DNA of 64,000 bases. It comes from Streptomyces sp. RKAG290. Lineage in GTDB: Bacteria; Actinomycetota; Actinomycetes; Streptomycetales; Streptomycetaceae. The notes under the pieces were generated by a model, which had not been told where the DNA came from, ran no database searches, and was given only the letters and a program-made list of their open reading frames with translations. Position numbers and translations under genes: made by a program. Each line of letters starts with the position of its first letter. Within the stretch, counting starts at the first letter, position 1. This document shows positions 1-9,170 of the stretch, piece after piece. Location of the stretch: NCBI RefSeq assembly GCF_023701695.1, contig NZ_JAJOZC010000001.1, forward strand, positions 6,199,894-6,263,893, given 5' to 3'.

Positions 1-63
1 CTGGTCGATGGCCGCGATGAACGGCCCGGTGCCGTGGGTGCCGGTGGTGTGTGCTTCGGTCAC
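1..63 (-). CDS. glpK: Glycerol kinase, N-terminal fragment (cut by window edge)
   Basis: Only the first 21 codons are present. A GTG start with a GGGAG ribosome site lies just upstream on the minus strand. The fragment ends in FIAAIDQ, the beginning of the FGGY-kinase N-terminal strand that in glycerol kinases continues into the phosphate-binding loop. It lies directly downstream of glpF in the same direction, the usual glpF-glpK order in Streptomyces. The expected product phosphorylates glycerol to glycerol-3-phosphate in the cytoplasm. The identity rests on a short fragment plus context. Confidence 0.8.
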   Translation of the reverse strand, partial: MTEAHTTGTHGTGPFIAAIDQ

Positions 64-118
64 GGTGTGCTCCCGGAGGTCTGTGTGGTCATGGGGTTAC
101 GGCTCGGGGCTCTGCGGC

Positions 119-910
119 TCACGCGAAGGCGAGGTTGTAGAGCCCGCCCGCGATGGCGCCGCCGACGAGGGGGCCGACGACCGGGATCCACGCGTAGCCC
201 CAGTCGGAACCGCCCTTGTTCGGCAGCGGAAGCAGCGCGTGCACGATACGCGGACCGAGGTCGCGAACCGGGTTGATCGCGTAGCCCGTCGGGCCGCCGA
301 GCGAGAGACCGATGGAGACGACCACCAGTGCGGTGATCAGCGCGCCGAGCGTGCCGAGGCCGTTGCCGTCGGCGTTGAGGCCCTGGGTCAGGATCGCCAG
401 GACCAGCACGACCGTGGCGATGATCTCGGTGACGACGTTCTGTACGGCGTTGCGGATCTCGGGGCCGGTGGAGAAGACACCGAGCACCGGCCCGGCCTCG
501 GGGGCCGCGGCCTTGTCGACCATGCCCTCGTCACCCGTATGGGCCCGCAGGATCTCCGGATCCGTCAGATGGGCCCGGAACTGTCCGTAGTAGGTGAGCC
601 AGACCAGCACCGCGCCGATCATCGCGCCCAGGAGCTGGGAGGCGAGGTAGAGCGGTACGTCGCTCCACTTGGTGCCGCCCTCGATCGCCAGACCGAGGGT
701 GACGGCCGGGTTGAGCTGCGCGCCGGAAACGCCGCCGGCCAGATACGCGCCGGTCAGTACGGCGAAGCCCCACCCGAAGGTGACGGCGAGCCATCCGGCG
801 TTCTGCGCCTTCGAGTGCTTGAGCGTGACGGCGGCACAGACACCGCCGCCGAGCAGGATGAGTACGGCGGTACCTATGGTCTCGCCGATGAAGATGTCGG
901 AGCTGGACAC
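119..910 (-). CDS. glpF: Glycerol uptake facilitator (MIP family aquaglyceroporin)
   Basis: The 263-residue membrane protein begins at a GTG preceded by AAAGGAG; an open frame extends further upstream but has no ribosome site. It shows six hydrophobic segments and two half-helix loops. The first loop carries the canonical NPA (SGAQLNPAVTLG). The second has NPV (YAINPVRDLGPR), followed by the Arg-Asp typical of glycerol channels rather than water channels. It lets glycerol diffuse into the cell for GlpK, whose gene follows 55 bp downstream. A motif shared with the gylR promoter lies upstream at 1035-1049, so GylR control is likely. Confidence 0.93.
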   Translation of the reverse strand: MSSSDIFIGETIGTAVLILLGGGVCAAVTLKHSKAQNAGWLAVTFGWGFAVLTGAYLAGGVSGAQLNPAVTLGLAIEGGTKWSDVPLYLASQLLGAMIGAVLVWLTYYGQFRAHLTDPEILRAHTGDEGMVDKAAAPEAGPVLGVFSTGPEIRNAVQNVVTEIIATVVLVLAILTQGLNADGNGLGTLGALITALVVVSIGLSLGGPTGYAINPVRDLGPRIVHALLPLPNKGGSDWGYAWIPVVGPLVGGAIAGGLYNLAFA

Positions 911-1034
911 CCGCGACTCCTTTGTCCTTCGTCCAGGAAGCCGAACCCCGGGTCCCTCCGGTGGTCCGCGCCCTCGTGTGAGGGCGTCACCGGCCCTTGG
1001 CACTGTCACACCCTAACGCTTATTTCCGTTAGGC

Positions 1035-1049
1035 GTTCGACAATGCCGA
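1035..1049. promoter_or_regulatory. Candidate GylR operator upstream of glpF
   Basis: The 15-mer GTTCGACAATGCCGA occurs here, about 125 bp before the glpF start, and again with one mismatch at 1937-1951 in front of gylR. Sharing between the two glycerol promoters suggests a binding site for the IclR-type regulator GylR. The assignment is by comparison only. Confidence 0.55.
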
Positions 1050-1149
1050 CCGGTGCACGGCAGTGTTTCCCTCAGGTGAATGGGGCGTCAAGGGGTGTGT
1101 GGCCTATAACTCGATCGGGGCCGAAGTTGCCGGCGCTCCCGCACGGTGC

Positions 1150-1914
1150 TCAGAAGCGTCTGGCGCCGAGGTCCCGGGAGACCGCGCGGGCGCAGTCGCG
1201 CACCGCCGCGATCAGCTCGGGCCGCAGCTCGCCGTCCGCGCAGACCCGCTCCACGGCGCCGGTCACGGCCACGGCGCCGACCGGCATCCGGCGCCGGTCG
1301 TGGATCGGGGCGGCCACCGCGGCCACCCCCTCCCAGGTCTCCTCCACGTCGGCCGCCCAGCCGCGCGCCCGGATCAGGTCGAGCATCGACTCGAACTCCA
1401 GCGGATCGGTGACGGTGCGGGGCGTGAAGGACTGCCGCTCGGCCTCCATGGCCTCCGTGTGCGCCACCGGGTCGTAGGCCGCCAGCACCTTGCCCAGGGC
1501 GGTGGAGTGCAGCGGCTGCATCGCACCGACCTCCAGGACCTGCCGGCTGTCGTCGGGACGGAAGACGTGATGGACGATGAGGACGCCCTGCTGGTGCAGG
1601 ACGCCCAGGTGGGTGCTCTCGCCGCTGGAGCGGGCCAGATCGTCCGTCCAGACCAGGGCGCGGGCCCGCAGCTCGTGGACGTCCAGGTAGCTGTTGCCCA
1701 GGCGGAGCAGCTCGGCGCCGAGCTGGTAGCGCCCGGACGCGTCGTCCTGCTCGACGAAGCCCTCGTGCTGGAGCGTGCGCAGGATGCCGTGCGCGGTGCC
1801 CTTGGCCAGGCCCAGCGAGGAGGCGATGTCGGACAGGCCCAGCCGCCGTTCGCCGCCCGCCAGCAGCCGCAGCATCGCGGCCGCCCGCTCAAGCGACTGG
1901 ATGTTCTTGGCCAT
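1150..1914 (-). CDS. gylR: IclR-family glycerol operon regulator
   Basis: The 254-residue protein starts at an ATG with a GGAGGAG ribosome site and has the length of known GylR. Residues 5-65 form the winged helix-turn-helix (LSDIASSLGLAKGTAHGILR). The rest is the IclR effector-binding domain. It is expected to repress its own gene and the glpFKD operon until glycerol or glycerol-3-phosphate binds. It lies upstream of glpF in the same direction with about 240 bp between them. Confidence 0.92.
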   Translation of the reverse strand: MAKNIQSLERAAAMLRLLAGGERRLGLSDIASSLGLAKGTAHGILRTLQHEGFVEQDDASGRYQLGAELLRLGNSYLDVHELRARALVWTDDLARSSGESTHLGVLHQQGVLIVHHVFRPDDSRQVLEVGAMQPLHSTALGKVLAAYDPVAHTEAMEAERQSFTPRTVTDPLEFESMLDLIRARGWAADVEETWEGVAAVAAPIHDRRRMPVGAVAVTGAVERVCADGELRPELIAAVRDCARAVSRDLGARRF

Positions 1915-1936
1915 CGCGCCGTACTCCTCCACTGTG

Positions 1937-1951
1937 GTTCGACAATGCTGA
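1937..1951. promoter_or_regulatory. Candidate GylR operator upstream of gylR
   Basis: GTTCGACAATGCTGA here matches the glpF-upstream copy at 14 of 15 positions. A second shared block, ATGCCGACC, follows at about 1964. The site lies 23 bp before the gylR start codon, a position suited to autorepression. Confidence 0.5.
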
Positions 1952-2153
1952 ACACTATCGGTCGATGCCGACCCGTGCTTGACCGCAGGAGAAGTCTGCG
2001 ACACCGCGACGCTCCGGGCAGCCCTCTGAGCAGCACGCAGTCCGGTTCGTGGGACAGAGTGACGGCCAGGGACGCCGCCCGGCTACCCTGGCCGGGTGCG
2101 CCTTCCGCCGAAGACGCAAAGCCGACAGCCGTCGCATCCCAGGGAGTACATCC

Positions 2154-5100
2154 ATGGCCTCGTCGCCGACCCCTTCCGCCGACAGCCGGACCCGAGCCGC
2201 AGCCCTCCGCGAGGCGCTCGCCACCCGTGTGGTGGTGGCCGATGGCGCCATGGGCACCATGCTCCAGGCACAGGACCCCACGCTCGAGGACTTCGAGAAC
2301 CTCGAGGGCTGCAACGAGATCCTGAATCTCACGCGCCCCGACATCGTGCGGTCGGTGCACGAGGAGTACTTCGCGGTCGGTGTGGACTGCGTGGAGACGA
2401 ACACCTTCGGCGCCAACACCGCCGCACTGGGCGAGTACGACATCGCGGAGCGTGTCTTCGAGCTGTCCGAGTCCGGTGCGCGCATCGCCCGCGAGGTCGC
2501 CGACGAGTTCACCGCCTCCACCGGACAGCAGCGCTGGGTGCTCGGCTCCATGGGGCCGGGGACGAAGCTGCCGACACTCGGCCACGCCCCCTACGTCACC
2601 CTGCGCGACGGGTTCCAGCAGAACGCCGAGGGCCTCATCGCAGGTGGCGCCGACGCGCTGATCGTCGAGACGACCCAGGACCTCCTGCAGACCAAGGCCG
2701 GCATCCTGGGCGCGCGGCGCGCCCTGGAGGCACTGGGCAGCGATCTGCCGCTGCTGGTCTCGCTGGCCTTCGAAACCACCGGGACCATGCTCCTCGGCTC
2801 CGAGATCGGCGCCGCGCTGACGGCCCTCGAGCCCCTCGGCGTCGACATGATCGGCCTGAACTGCTCGACCGGCCCGGCCGAGATGAGCGAGCACCTGCGC
2901 TACCTCACGCGCCACTCCCGCATCCCGCTGCTCTGCATGCCCAACGCCGGACTGCCCGTCCTCACGAAGGACGGCGCGCACTTCCCCCTCGACCCCGAGG
3001 GACTCGCCGACGCCCAGGAGACATTCGTCCAGGAGTACGGGCTGTCGCTGGTCGGCGGCTGCTGCGGTACGACTCCGGAGCACCTGCGCCAGCTCGTCGA
3101 CCGGGTCCGCGGCAGCGACCTCACCACCCGCGACCCCAGCCCCGAGCCCGGTGCCGCCTCGCTGTACCAGACCGTCCCGTTCCGGCAGGACACCTCGTAC
3201 CTGGCCATCGGGGAGCGGACCAACGCCAACGGCTCCAAGAAGTTCCGCGAGGCCATGCTGGAGGCCCGCTGGGACGACTGCGTGGAGATGGCCAGGGACC
3301 AGATCCGCGAAGGCGCGCACATGCTCGACCTCTGCGTCGACTATGTGGGCCGTGACGGGGTGGCGGACATGGAGGAGCTGGCCGGACGGTTCGCCACCGC
3401 CTCCACCCTCCCGCTCGTCCTCGACTCCACCGAACTGCCCGTGCTGCGGGCCGGCCTGGAGAAGATCGGCGGCCGCGCGGTCCTGAACTCGGTCAACTAC
3501 GAGGACGGCGACGGCCCCGAGTCGCGCTTCGTCCAGGTCACGCGGCTGGCCGCCGAGCACGGTGCCGCACTGATCGCGCTGACCATCGACGAGGAGGGCC
3601 AGGCCCGCACCGTCGAGCACAAGGTCGCCATCGCGGAGCGGCTGATCGCGGACCTGACGGGCAACTGGGGCATCCACGAGTCCGACATCCTCATCGACAC
3701 CCTGACCTTCACCATCTGCACCGGTCAGGAGGAGTCGCGCGGCGACGGCATCGCCACCATCGGCGCCATCCGGGAGCTGAAGAAGCGCCACCCCGAGGTG
3801 CAGACCACACTCGGCCTCTCGAACATCTCATTCGGTCTGAACCCGGCCGCCCGCGTCGTGCTCAACTCCGTCTTCCTCGACGAGTGCGTGAAGGCGGGGC
3901 TGGACTCGGCGATCGTGCACGCCTCGAAGATCCTGCCCATCGCGCGGCTGGAGGAGGAGCAGGTGAAGGTCGCCCTCGACCTCATCTACGACCGCCGCGC
4001 CGAGGGCTACGACCCTCTGCAGCGGCTCATGGAGCTGTTCGAGGGCGTCAACATGAAGTCGATGAAGCAGGGCAAGGCCGAGGAACTCCTCGCGCTGCCG
4101 CTCGACGAGCGCCTCAAGCGCCGCATCATCGACGGCGAGAAGAACGGCCTGGAGGCCGACCTCACCGAGGCCCTGGAGACCCGCCCGGCCCTGGACATCG
4201 TCAACGACACCCTGCTGGACGGCATGAAGGTCGTCGGCGAACTCTTCGGCTCCGGCCAGATGCAGCTGCCGTTCGTCCTCCAGTCCGCCGAGGTGATGAA
4301 GTCCGCGGTCGCCCACCTGGAACCGCACATGGAGAAGTCGGACGCCGAGGGCAAGGGCACCATCGTGCTGGCCACCGTCCGCGGTGACGTCCACGACATC
4401 GGCAAGAACCTCGTCGACATCATCCTGTCCAACAACGGGTTCAACGTCGTCAACATCGGCATCAAGCAGCCCGTCTCCGCGATCCTGGACGCGGCCGAGG
4501 AGCACAAGGCCGACGTCATCGGCATGTCCGGTCTCCTGGTGAAGTCCACCGTGATCATGAAGGAGAACCTCCAGGAGCTCAACCAGCGCAAGCTGGCCGC
4601 CGACTACCCCGTCATCCTGGGCGGCGCCGCCCTGACCCGCGCCTACGTCGAGCAGGACCTGCACGAGATCTACGAGGGCGAGGTCCGCTACGCCCGCGAC
4701 GCCTTCGAGGGGCTGCGGCTGATGGACGCCCTGATCGCGGTCAAGCGCGGTGTTCCCGGCGCCACCCTCCCCGAGCTCAAGCAGCGCCGCGTGCCCAAGC
4801 GCGACGCGGCCGCGCTGGAGGTCGAGGAGCCGCAGGAGGGCGGCCGTTCCGACGTGTCGGTCACCAACCCGGTCCCGACCCCGCCGTTCTGGGGGACCAG
4901 GGTCGTCAAGGGCATCCAGCTCAAGGAGTACGCCTCCTGGCTCGACGAGGGCGCGCTCTTCAAGGGCCAGTGGGGCCTCAAGCAGGCCCGCGCCGGCGAC
5001 GGACCCACCTACGAGGAGCTCGTCGAGACGGAGGGCCGCCCCCACCTGCGCGGCTGGCTCGACAAGCTGCACACCGAGAACCTCCTGGAGGCGGCCGTCG

Positions 5101-5666
5101 TCCACGGCTACTTCCCCTGCGTCTCCAAGGGCGACGACCTGATCCTGCTCCACGAGGACGGTTCCGAGCGGACCCGCTTCACCTTCCCGCGCCAGCGCCG
5201 CGGCCGCCGCCTGTGCCTCGCGGACTACTTCCGCCCCGAGGAGTCCGGCGAGACCGATGTCGTCGGCCTCCAGGTCGTCACCGTCGGCTCGAAGATCGGC
5301 GGCGAGACCGCCAAGCTCTTCGAGGCCAACGCCTACCGCGACTACCTGGAGCTGCACGGACTGTCCGTGCAGCTCGCCGAGGCCCTCGCCGAGTACTGGC
5401 ACGCCCGCGTCCGCTCCGAGCTTGGCTACTCCGGCGAGGACCCCGACCAGGTCGAGGACATGTTCGCGCTGAAGTACCGCGGCGCCCGCTTCTCCCTCGG
5501 CTACGGGGCCTGCCCCGACCTGGAGGACCGCGCCAAGATCGCCGAGCTGCTCCAGCCCGAGCGCATCGGTGTCCACCTCTCCGAGGAGTTCCAGCTCCAC
5601 CCCGAACAGTCCACCGACGCGATCGTCATCCACCACCCGGAGGCGAAGTACTTCAACGCGCGGTAA
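2154..5666 (+). CDS. metH: Cobalamin-dependent methionine synthase
   Basis: This 1170-residue enzyme transfers a methyl group from methyltetrahydrofolate through cob(I)alamin to homocysteine. All four modules are present. The homocysteine domain has zinc ligands Cys237 (LNCST) and Cys303/Cys304 (GGCCGTT). The pterin-binding domain spans about 355-620. The cobalamin domain has His747 in DVHDIGKN as lower axial ligand. The C-terminal AdoMet reactivation domain spans about 880-1170. The ATG was chosen because CAGGGAG precedes it; the frame stays open upstream without a better site. The gene is divergent from gylR. I saw no convincing B12 box in the 239-bp leader region. Confidence 0.97.
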   Translation: MASSPTPSADSRTRAAALREALATRVVVADGAMGTMLQAQDPTLEDFENLEGCNEILNLTRPDIVRSVHEEYFAVGVDCVETNTFGANTAALGEYDIAERVFELSESGARIAREVADEFTASTGQQRWVLGSMGPGTKLPTLGHAPYVTLRDGFQQNAEGLIAGGADALIVETTQDLLQTKAGILGARRALEALGSDLPLLVSLAFETTGTMLLGSEIGAALTALEPLGVDMIGLNCSTGPAEMSEHLRYLTRHSRIPLLCMPNAGLPVLTKDGAHFPLDPEGLADAQETFVQEYGLSLVGGCCGTTPEHLRQLVDRVRGSDLTTRDPSPEPGAASLYQTVPFRQDTSYLAIGERTNANGSKKFREAMLEARWDDCVEMARDQIREGAHMLDLCVDYVGRDGVADMEELAGRFATASTLPLVLDSTELPVLRAGLEKIGGRAVLNSVNYEDGDGPESRFVQVTRLAAEHGAALIALTIDEEGQARTVEHKVAIAERLIADLTGNWGIHESDILIDTLTFTICTGQEESRGDGIATIGAIRELKKRHPEVQTTLGLSNISFGLNPAARVVLNSVFLDECVKAGLDSAIVHASKILPIARLEEEQVKVALDLIYDRRAEGYDPLQRLMELFEGVNMKSMKQGKAEELLALPLDERLKRRIIDGEKNGLEADLTEALETRPALDIVNDTLLDGMKVVGELFGSGQMQLPFVLQSAEVMKSAVAHLEPHMEKSDAEGKGTIVLATVRGDVHDIGKNLVDIILSNNGFNVVNIGIKQPVSAILDAAEEHKADVIGMSGLLVKSTVIMKENLQELNQRKLAADYPVILGGAALTRAYVEQDLHEIYEGEVRYARDAFEGLRLMDALIAVKRGVPGATLPELKQRRVPKRDAAALEVEEPQEGGRSDVSVTNPVPTPPFWGTRVVKGIQLKEYASWLDEGALFKGQWGLKQARAGDGPTYEELVETEGRPHLRGWLDKLHTENLLEAAVVHGYFPCVSKGDDLILLHEDGSERTRFTFPRQRRGRRLCLADYFRPEESGETDVVGLQVVTVGSKIGGETAKLFEANAYRDYLELHGLSVQLAEALAEYWHARVRSELGYSGEDPDQVEDMFALKYRGARFSLGYGACPDLEDRAKIAELLQPERIGVHLSEEFQLHPEQSTDAIVIHHPEAKYFNAR

Positions 5667-5785
5667 GACGCCGTTCGCGCGTGGTAGCGGGACGAGACGT
5701 ACACTGGTCGGTCCAGTGCAGGCCGGTCGCCCTCCCTCCGGGGAAAGGTGGCCGGCCTTCTCGTCCCTCATGGAAGGTGTGCCGG

Positions 5786-6487
5786 ATGACCAGTACGATC
5801 CCCGCGTCCCTGACCCGTACGGCCGAGGGCGCCGCCTTGCAAGCAGTCTTTCTCGACATGGACGGCACCCTGGTCGACACCGAGGGTTTCTGGTGGGACG
5901 TCGAGGTCGAGGTGTTCGCCGACCTCGGCCACCGGCTGGACGAGGCGTGGCGGGACGTGGTCGTCGGCGGTCCGATGACCCGCAGCGCCGGGTACCTGAT
6001 CGACTCGACCGGTGCGGACATCACGCTCGCCGAGCTCACCGTGCTGCTCAACGACCGCTTCGAGAAGCGCATCGGCCTCGGTGTGCCACTGATGCCGGGT
6101 GCCGCCCGGCTGCTCGCCGAACTGGCTGCCCACGAGGTGCCGACCGCGCTCGTCTCCGCCTCGCACCGGCGGATCATCGACCGGGTGCTCGACTCCGTGG
6201 GCCACCACCACTTCGCGCTGACCGTGGCCGGCGACGAGGTCTCCCGCACGAAGCCGCATCCGGAGCCCTATCTCGCCGCCGCGGCCGGCTTCGGCGCCGA
6301 CCCGCGCCTGTGCGCGGTCATCGAGGACACCGCGACCGGGGTGGCCGCGGCGGAGGCCGCCGGGTGCCTGGTGGTCGCCGTGCCGTCCGTGTCGCCGATC
6401 GCACCCGCTGCCCGCCGGGTCGTCGTGAACTCGCTCGAAGAAGTCGATCTCGCATTTCTCAGAGGCCTGGTCACAGGAATGCGTTGA
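5786..6487 (+). CDS. HAD-superfamily phosphatase (phosphoglycolate/beta-phosphoglucomutase-like)
   Basis: The 233-residue protein has all HAD signatures: DMDGTLVDTE near residue 26 (nucleophile and acid/base Asp), an SAS motif in the middle, a Lys in RTKPHP, and the acidic EDTATG motif late in the protein. The helical cap between motifs I and II marks subclass I. Start is an ATG with GGAAGGTG upstream. It follows metH by 119 bp in the same direction. The substrate cannot be deduced. Confidence 0.88.
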   Translation: MTSTIPASLTRTAEGAALQAVFLDMDGTLVDTEGFWWDVEVEVFADLGHRLDEAWRDVVVGGPMTRSAGYLIDSTGADITLAELTVLLNDRFEKRIGLGVPLMPGAARLLAELAAHEVPTALVSASHRRIIDRVLDSVGHHHFALTVAGDEVSRTKPHPEPYLAAAAGFGADPRLCAVIEDTATGVAAAEAAGCLVVAVPSVSPIAPAARRVVVNSLEEVDLAFLRGLVTGMR

Positions 6488-6852
6488 TACGCGCACCGAG
6501 AGTATTTCTGTGAACGAACGGAAAATGTCTCGGCGCCGGAACGTGCTTTTTCTGTTGTGTCGGCGTGCAAATAAGGCCGGTACATGTCAACGGGCTGAAA
6601 GTGGCCATGGAGTGACCTTCATCACCCTTTCAGCCGGCAATGCGGTCGCGAGATCTGCCCTGCTGCCCGTTTTCGTGCACCCAAGTGTCCTGATTCGTGG
6701 ATCGGTGTACGAATAATTCCGGGATCCGGAAATCGGTACGCCATTCATTCCCGTCACCGTCCGATTACGCATCGGGAAGTGCCGGTCCGGCATTGCCCAT
6801 GGCGCCTACTAATGTCGTTTTCTCCATGACCGCATGAGGGAGAACGTCCAAG
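6488..6852. other. 365-bp intergenic region with palindromes, no gene seen
   Basis: This gap is noticeably lower in GC than its neighbours and holds no credible coding frame. It contains an inverted repeat GGCTGAAAG (6593-6601) with CTTTCAGCC (6627-6635), and a 15-bp palindrome TTCCGG-GAT-CCGGAA at 6717-6731. These probably represent transcription end or operator signals for the flanking genes; the roles are inferred. Confidence 0.5.
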
Positions 6853-8451
6853 ATGAACCGCAAGACGCTGGTGCTGCCGGCCGTCCTCGGCCTGCTCACG
6901 CCCGTACTCGCCGCCTGTGGCGCGTCGGAGAGCGGGAGCGAGGGCAAGGGCGCCATCGTTGTCGGCACCACCGACCAGTTCGTCGCCACGAAGGACGTCC
7001 CCGCACCGCTGGACCCCGCCATCGGCTACGAGGCAGGCGTCTGGAACGTACTGCGGCAGACCGTGCAGACCCTGACGCACATTCCGCGCGGCGGCGGTGA
7101 GCCGGTGCCCGAGGCCGCCGAGAGCTGTGCGTTCACGGACACGGCGAACGAGAGCTACCGCTGCAAACTGCGCAGCGGCCTGAAATTCGCCGACGGCAGC
7201 CCGGTCACCGCCCAGGACGTGAAGTACTCCATCGACCGCGTCATCCGGATCAAGTCCACCAATGGACCGGTCTCGCTGCTCAACAACATCGACACCGTCG
7301 AGACCAAGGGCGACCGCGAGGTCGTGTTCCACCTCCGGGCCCCGGACGCGACGTTCCCGTACAAGCTCGCCACCCCGCCCGCCGGAATAGTCCAGCCGGA
7401 CAAATATCCGGCGACCTCCGCGCGCAACGGATTCCAGGTGGACGGCTCCGGCCCTTACACCATGAAGCCGGAAGTGAAGAACGACCAGGTCGTGAAAGTC
7501 GTCTTCACCAGGAACCCCCACTACAAGGGGGATCTCAAGGTGCTGAACGACGAGGTCGAACTGGACCTCTTCCCCGACGCCGCGGCCATGGGCAAGGCGC
7601 TCGACGACAAGAAGATCGACATGATGACGCGCACCATGTCGCCGAAGCAGTCCCAGCAGATGCTGGAGAGCCCCAAGGACGGCATCAAGCTGACCGAGAT
7701 GCCGGGGCTCGCCATCAGTTACCTCGGATTCGACACCGACGACCCCGCCGTCCGGAACAAGGCGGTCCGCCAGGCCATGGCGCAGGTCATCGACCGCGGG
7801 CAGATCGCGAGCGAGGTGTACGGCGCCACGGCCGAACCGCTGTACTCGCTGATCCCGTCCAGCATCGCCGGGCACACCAACTCGTTCTTCAACAAGTACG
7901 GCGAGCCCAGCAAGGCCAAGGCCGCCGCGATCCTGAAGGACGCCGGGATCGACACCCCGGTGAAGTTCACCCTGCACTACACGAGCGACCACTACGGCGA
8001 CGCGACCGCCACCGAGTTCAAGACCCTGCAGAAGCAGCTGAACGCCACCGGGCTGTTCGACATCACCGTCGAGGGCGCCCCCTGGTCGAAGTACCGGCCC
8101 GCCGAACTGCGGGGCGAGTACGCCGCCTACGGCATGGGCTGGTTCCCCGACTTCCCGGACCCGGACAACTACACGGCGCCGTTCCTCGACAAGGACAACT
8201 TCCTCAACTCGCCCTACCGGTCGGCCGTCGCCCAGAAGACGCTCATCCCGCAGTCCCGCCGCGAGGCCGACCGCAGCGTCGCCGCCACGACCTTCAAGCG
8301 CATCCAGGACATCGTCGCCGAGGACGTCCCGGTCCTCCCGGTCTGGCAGGGCAAGCAGTACGTCGCCTCGCGCGACGGCCTCACCGGCGTCGAGTGGGCG
8401 GTCAACTCCTCCGCCGACCTCCAGCTCTGGGAGCTCGGCCGCTCCGACTGA
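6853..8451 (+). CDS. Oligopeptide-type ABC transporter substrate-binding lipoprotein
   Basis: The 532-residue protein has a lipoprotein signal with the lipobox LAAC (Cys22). It is followed by a full family-5 solute-binding domain of the DppA/OppA type, including the conserved KFADGSPVTAQDVKYSIDR block. GAGGGAG precedes the ATG. It should sit on the outer face of the membrane and deliver peptides or similar solutes. No permease or ATPase genes lie beside it, so it either serves a transporter encoded elsewhere or acts as a sensor. The neighbouring response regulator is convergent with it. Confidence 0.9.
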   Translation: MNRKTLVLPAVLGLLTPVLAACGASESGSEGKGAIVVGTTDQFVATKDVPAPLDPAIGYEAGVWNVLRQTVQTLTHIPRGGGEPVPEAAESCAFTDTANESYRCKLRSGLKFADGSPVTAQDVKYSIDRVIRIKSTNGPVSLLNNIDTVETKGDREVVFHLRAPDATFPYKLATPPAGIVQPDKYPATSARNGFQVDGSGPYTMKPEVKNDQVVKVVFTRNPHYKGDLKVLNDEVELDLFPDAAAMGKALDDKKIDMMTRTMSPKQSQQMLESPKDGIKLTEMPGLAISYLGFDTDDPAVRNKAVRQAMAQVIDRGQIASEVYGATAEPLYSLIPSSIAGHTNSFFNKYGEPSKAKAAAILKDAGIDTPVKFTLHYTSDHYGDATATEFKTLQKQLNATGLFDITVEGAPWSKYRPAELRGEYAAYGMGWFPDFPDPDNYTAPFLDKDNFLNSPYRSAVAQKTLIPQSRREADRSVAATTFKRIQDIVAEDVPVLPVWQGKQYVASRDGLTGVEWAVNSSADLQLWELGRSD

Positions 8452-8489
8452 CCCCGGACGCCGCCCCGGCCCCGGACCCGCCAGGGTCA

Positions 8490-9161
8490 CTACTGGGCGC
8501 CGGGGCGCACCAGTCCGCTCTCATAGGCGTAGACGGCAGCCTGTACGCGGTCGCGCAGGCTCAGCTTCGTCAGGACGTGGCCCACATGCGTCTTGACCGT
8601 CGTCTCGCTGACGAAGAGGTCCGCGGCGATCTCCGCGTTCGACAGGCCGCGCGCCACCAGCTTCAGAACCTCCACCTCACGGTCCGTCAGCGTGTTCAGG
8701 GTGTCCGGCACCGCCTCCTCGCCGGACGGCAGATGGTCGGCGTACTTGTCCAGCAGCCGGCGCGTGATGCTCGGGGCGAGCATCGCCTCGCCGCCCGCGA
8801 CCACCCGGATCGCCTGCACCAGCTCGTTGGCCGGGGCGTCCTTGAGCAGGAAGCCGCTGGCGCCGGCCCGCAGTGCCTCGACGACGTACTCGTCGAGATC
8901 GAACGTGGTGAGCACCAGCACCTTCGCCGGGCCGTCCCGGCCGGGGCCGGTGATCTGACGCGTCGCCTCGACACCGTCCATCCGCGGCATCCGGATGTCC
9001 ATCAGCACCACATCGGGCTGCAGCGCCCGAACCTGGTCGAGAGCCTGGAGACCGTCACCGGCCTCGCCCACCACCGCGAGATCGCCCTCCGCCTCCAGAA
9101 TCATCCGGAAGCCGGTGCGCAGCAGCGGCTGGTCGTCGACCAGTAGGACGCGGATTGCCAC
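8490..9161 (-). CDS. NarL/LuxR-type response regulator (orphan)
   Basis: The 223-residue protein has a receiver domain (acidic pair DD at 9-10, phospho-acceptor Asp55 in LMDIRMP, Lys in LLKDAP) and a C-terminal LuxR helix-turn-helix (LTDREVEVLKLVARGLSNAEIA). Start is GTG. Its AAGGAG ribosome site overlaps the TAA stop of the upstream nuclease gene, so the two are probably cotranscribed and translationally coupled. No sensor kinase is nearby; the partner kinase is unknown. Confidence 0.9.
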   Translation of the reverse strand: MAIRVLLVDDQPLLRTGFRMILEAEGDLAVVGEAGDGLQALDQVRALQPDVVLMDIRMPRMDGVEATRQITGPGRDGPAKVLVLTTFDLDEYVVEALRAGASGFLLKDAPANELVQAIRVVAGGEAMLAPSITRRLLDKYADHLPSGEEAVPDTLNTLTDREVEVLKLVARGLSNAEIAADLFVSETTVKTHVGHVLTKLSLRDRVQAAVYAYESGLVRPGAQ

Positions 9162-9170
9162 GGAGTCTCC

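Noticed and set aside
8..1477. Long open frame on the plus strand across glpF and gylR
   Set aside because: It is the GC-rich antisense shadow of two well-recognised minus-strand genes, with low-complexity composition and no domain.
1915..2153. Possible B12 or SAH riboswitch ahead of metH
   Set aside because: I looked for a B12 box and the SAH core and found no convincing match; a covariance-model scan would be decisive.
1374..3791. 805-codon minus-strand frame opposite metH
   Set aside because: Antisense to metH; the translation is repetitive Val/Gly/Arg/Asp-rich and lacks any family signature.
3828..5771. 647-codon minus-strand frame opposite the metH C-terminus
   Set aside because: Antisense shadow produced by strong wobble GC bias.
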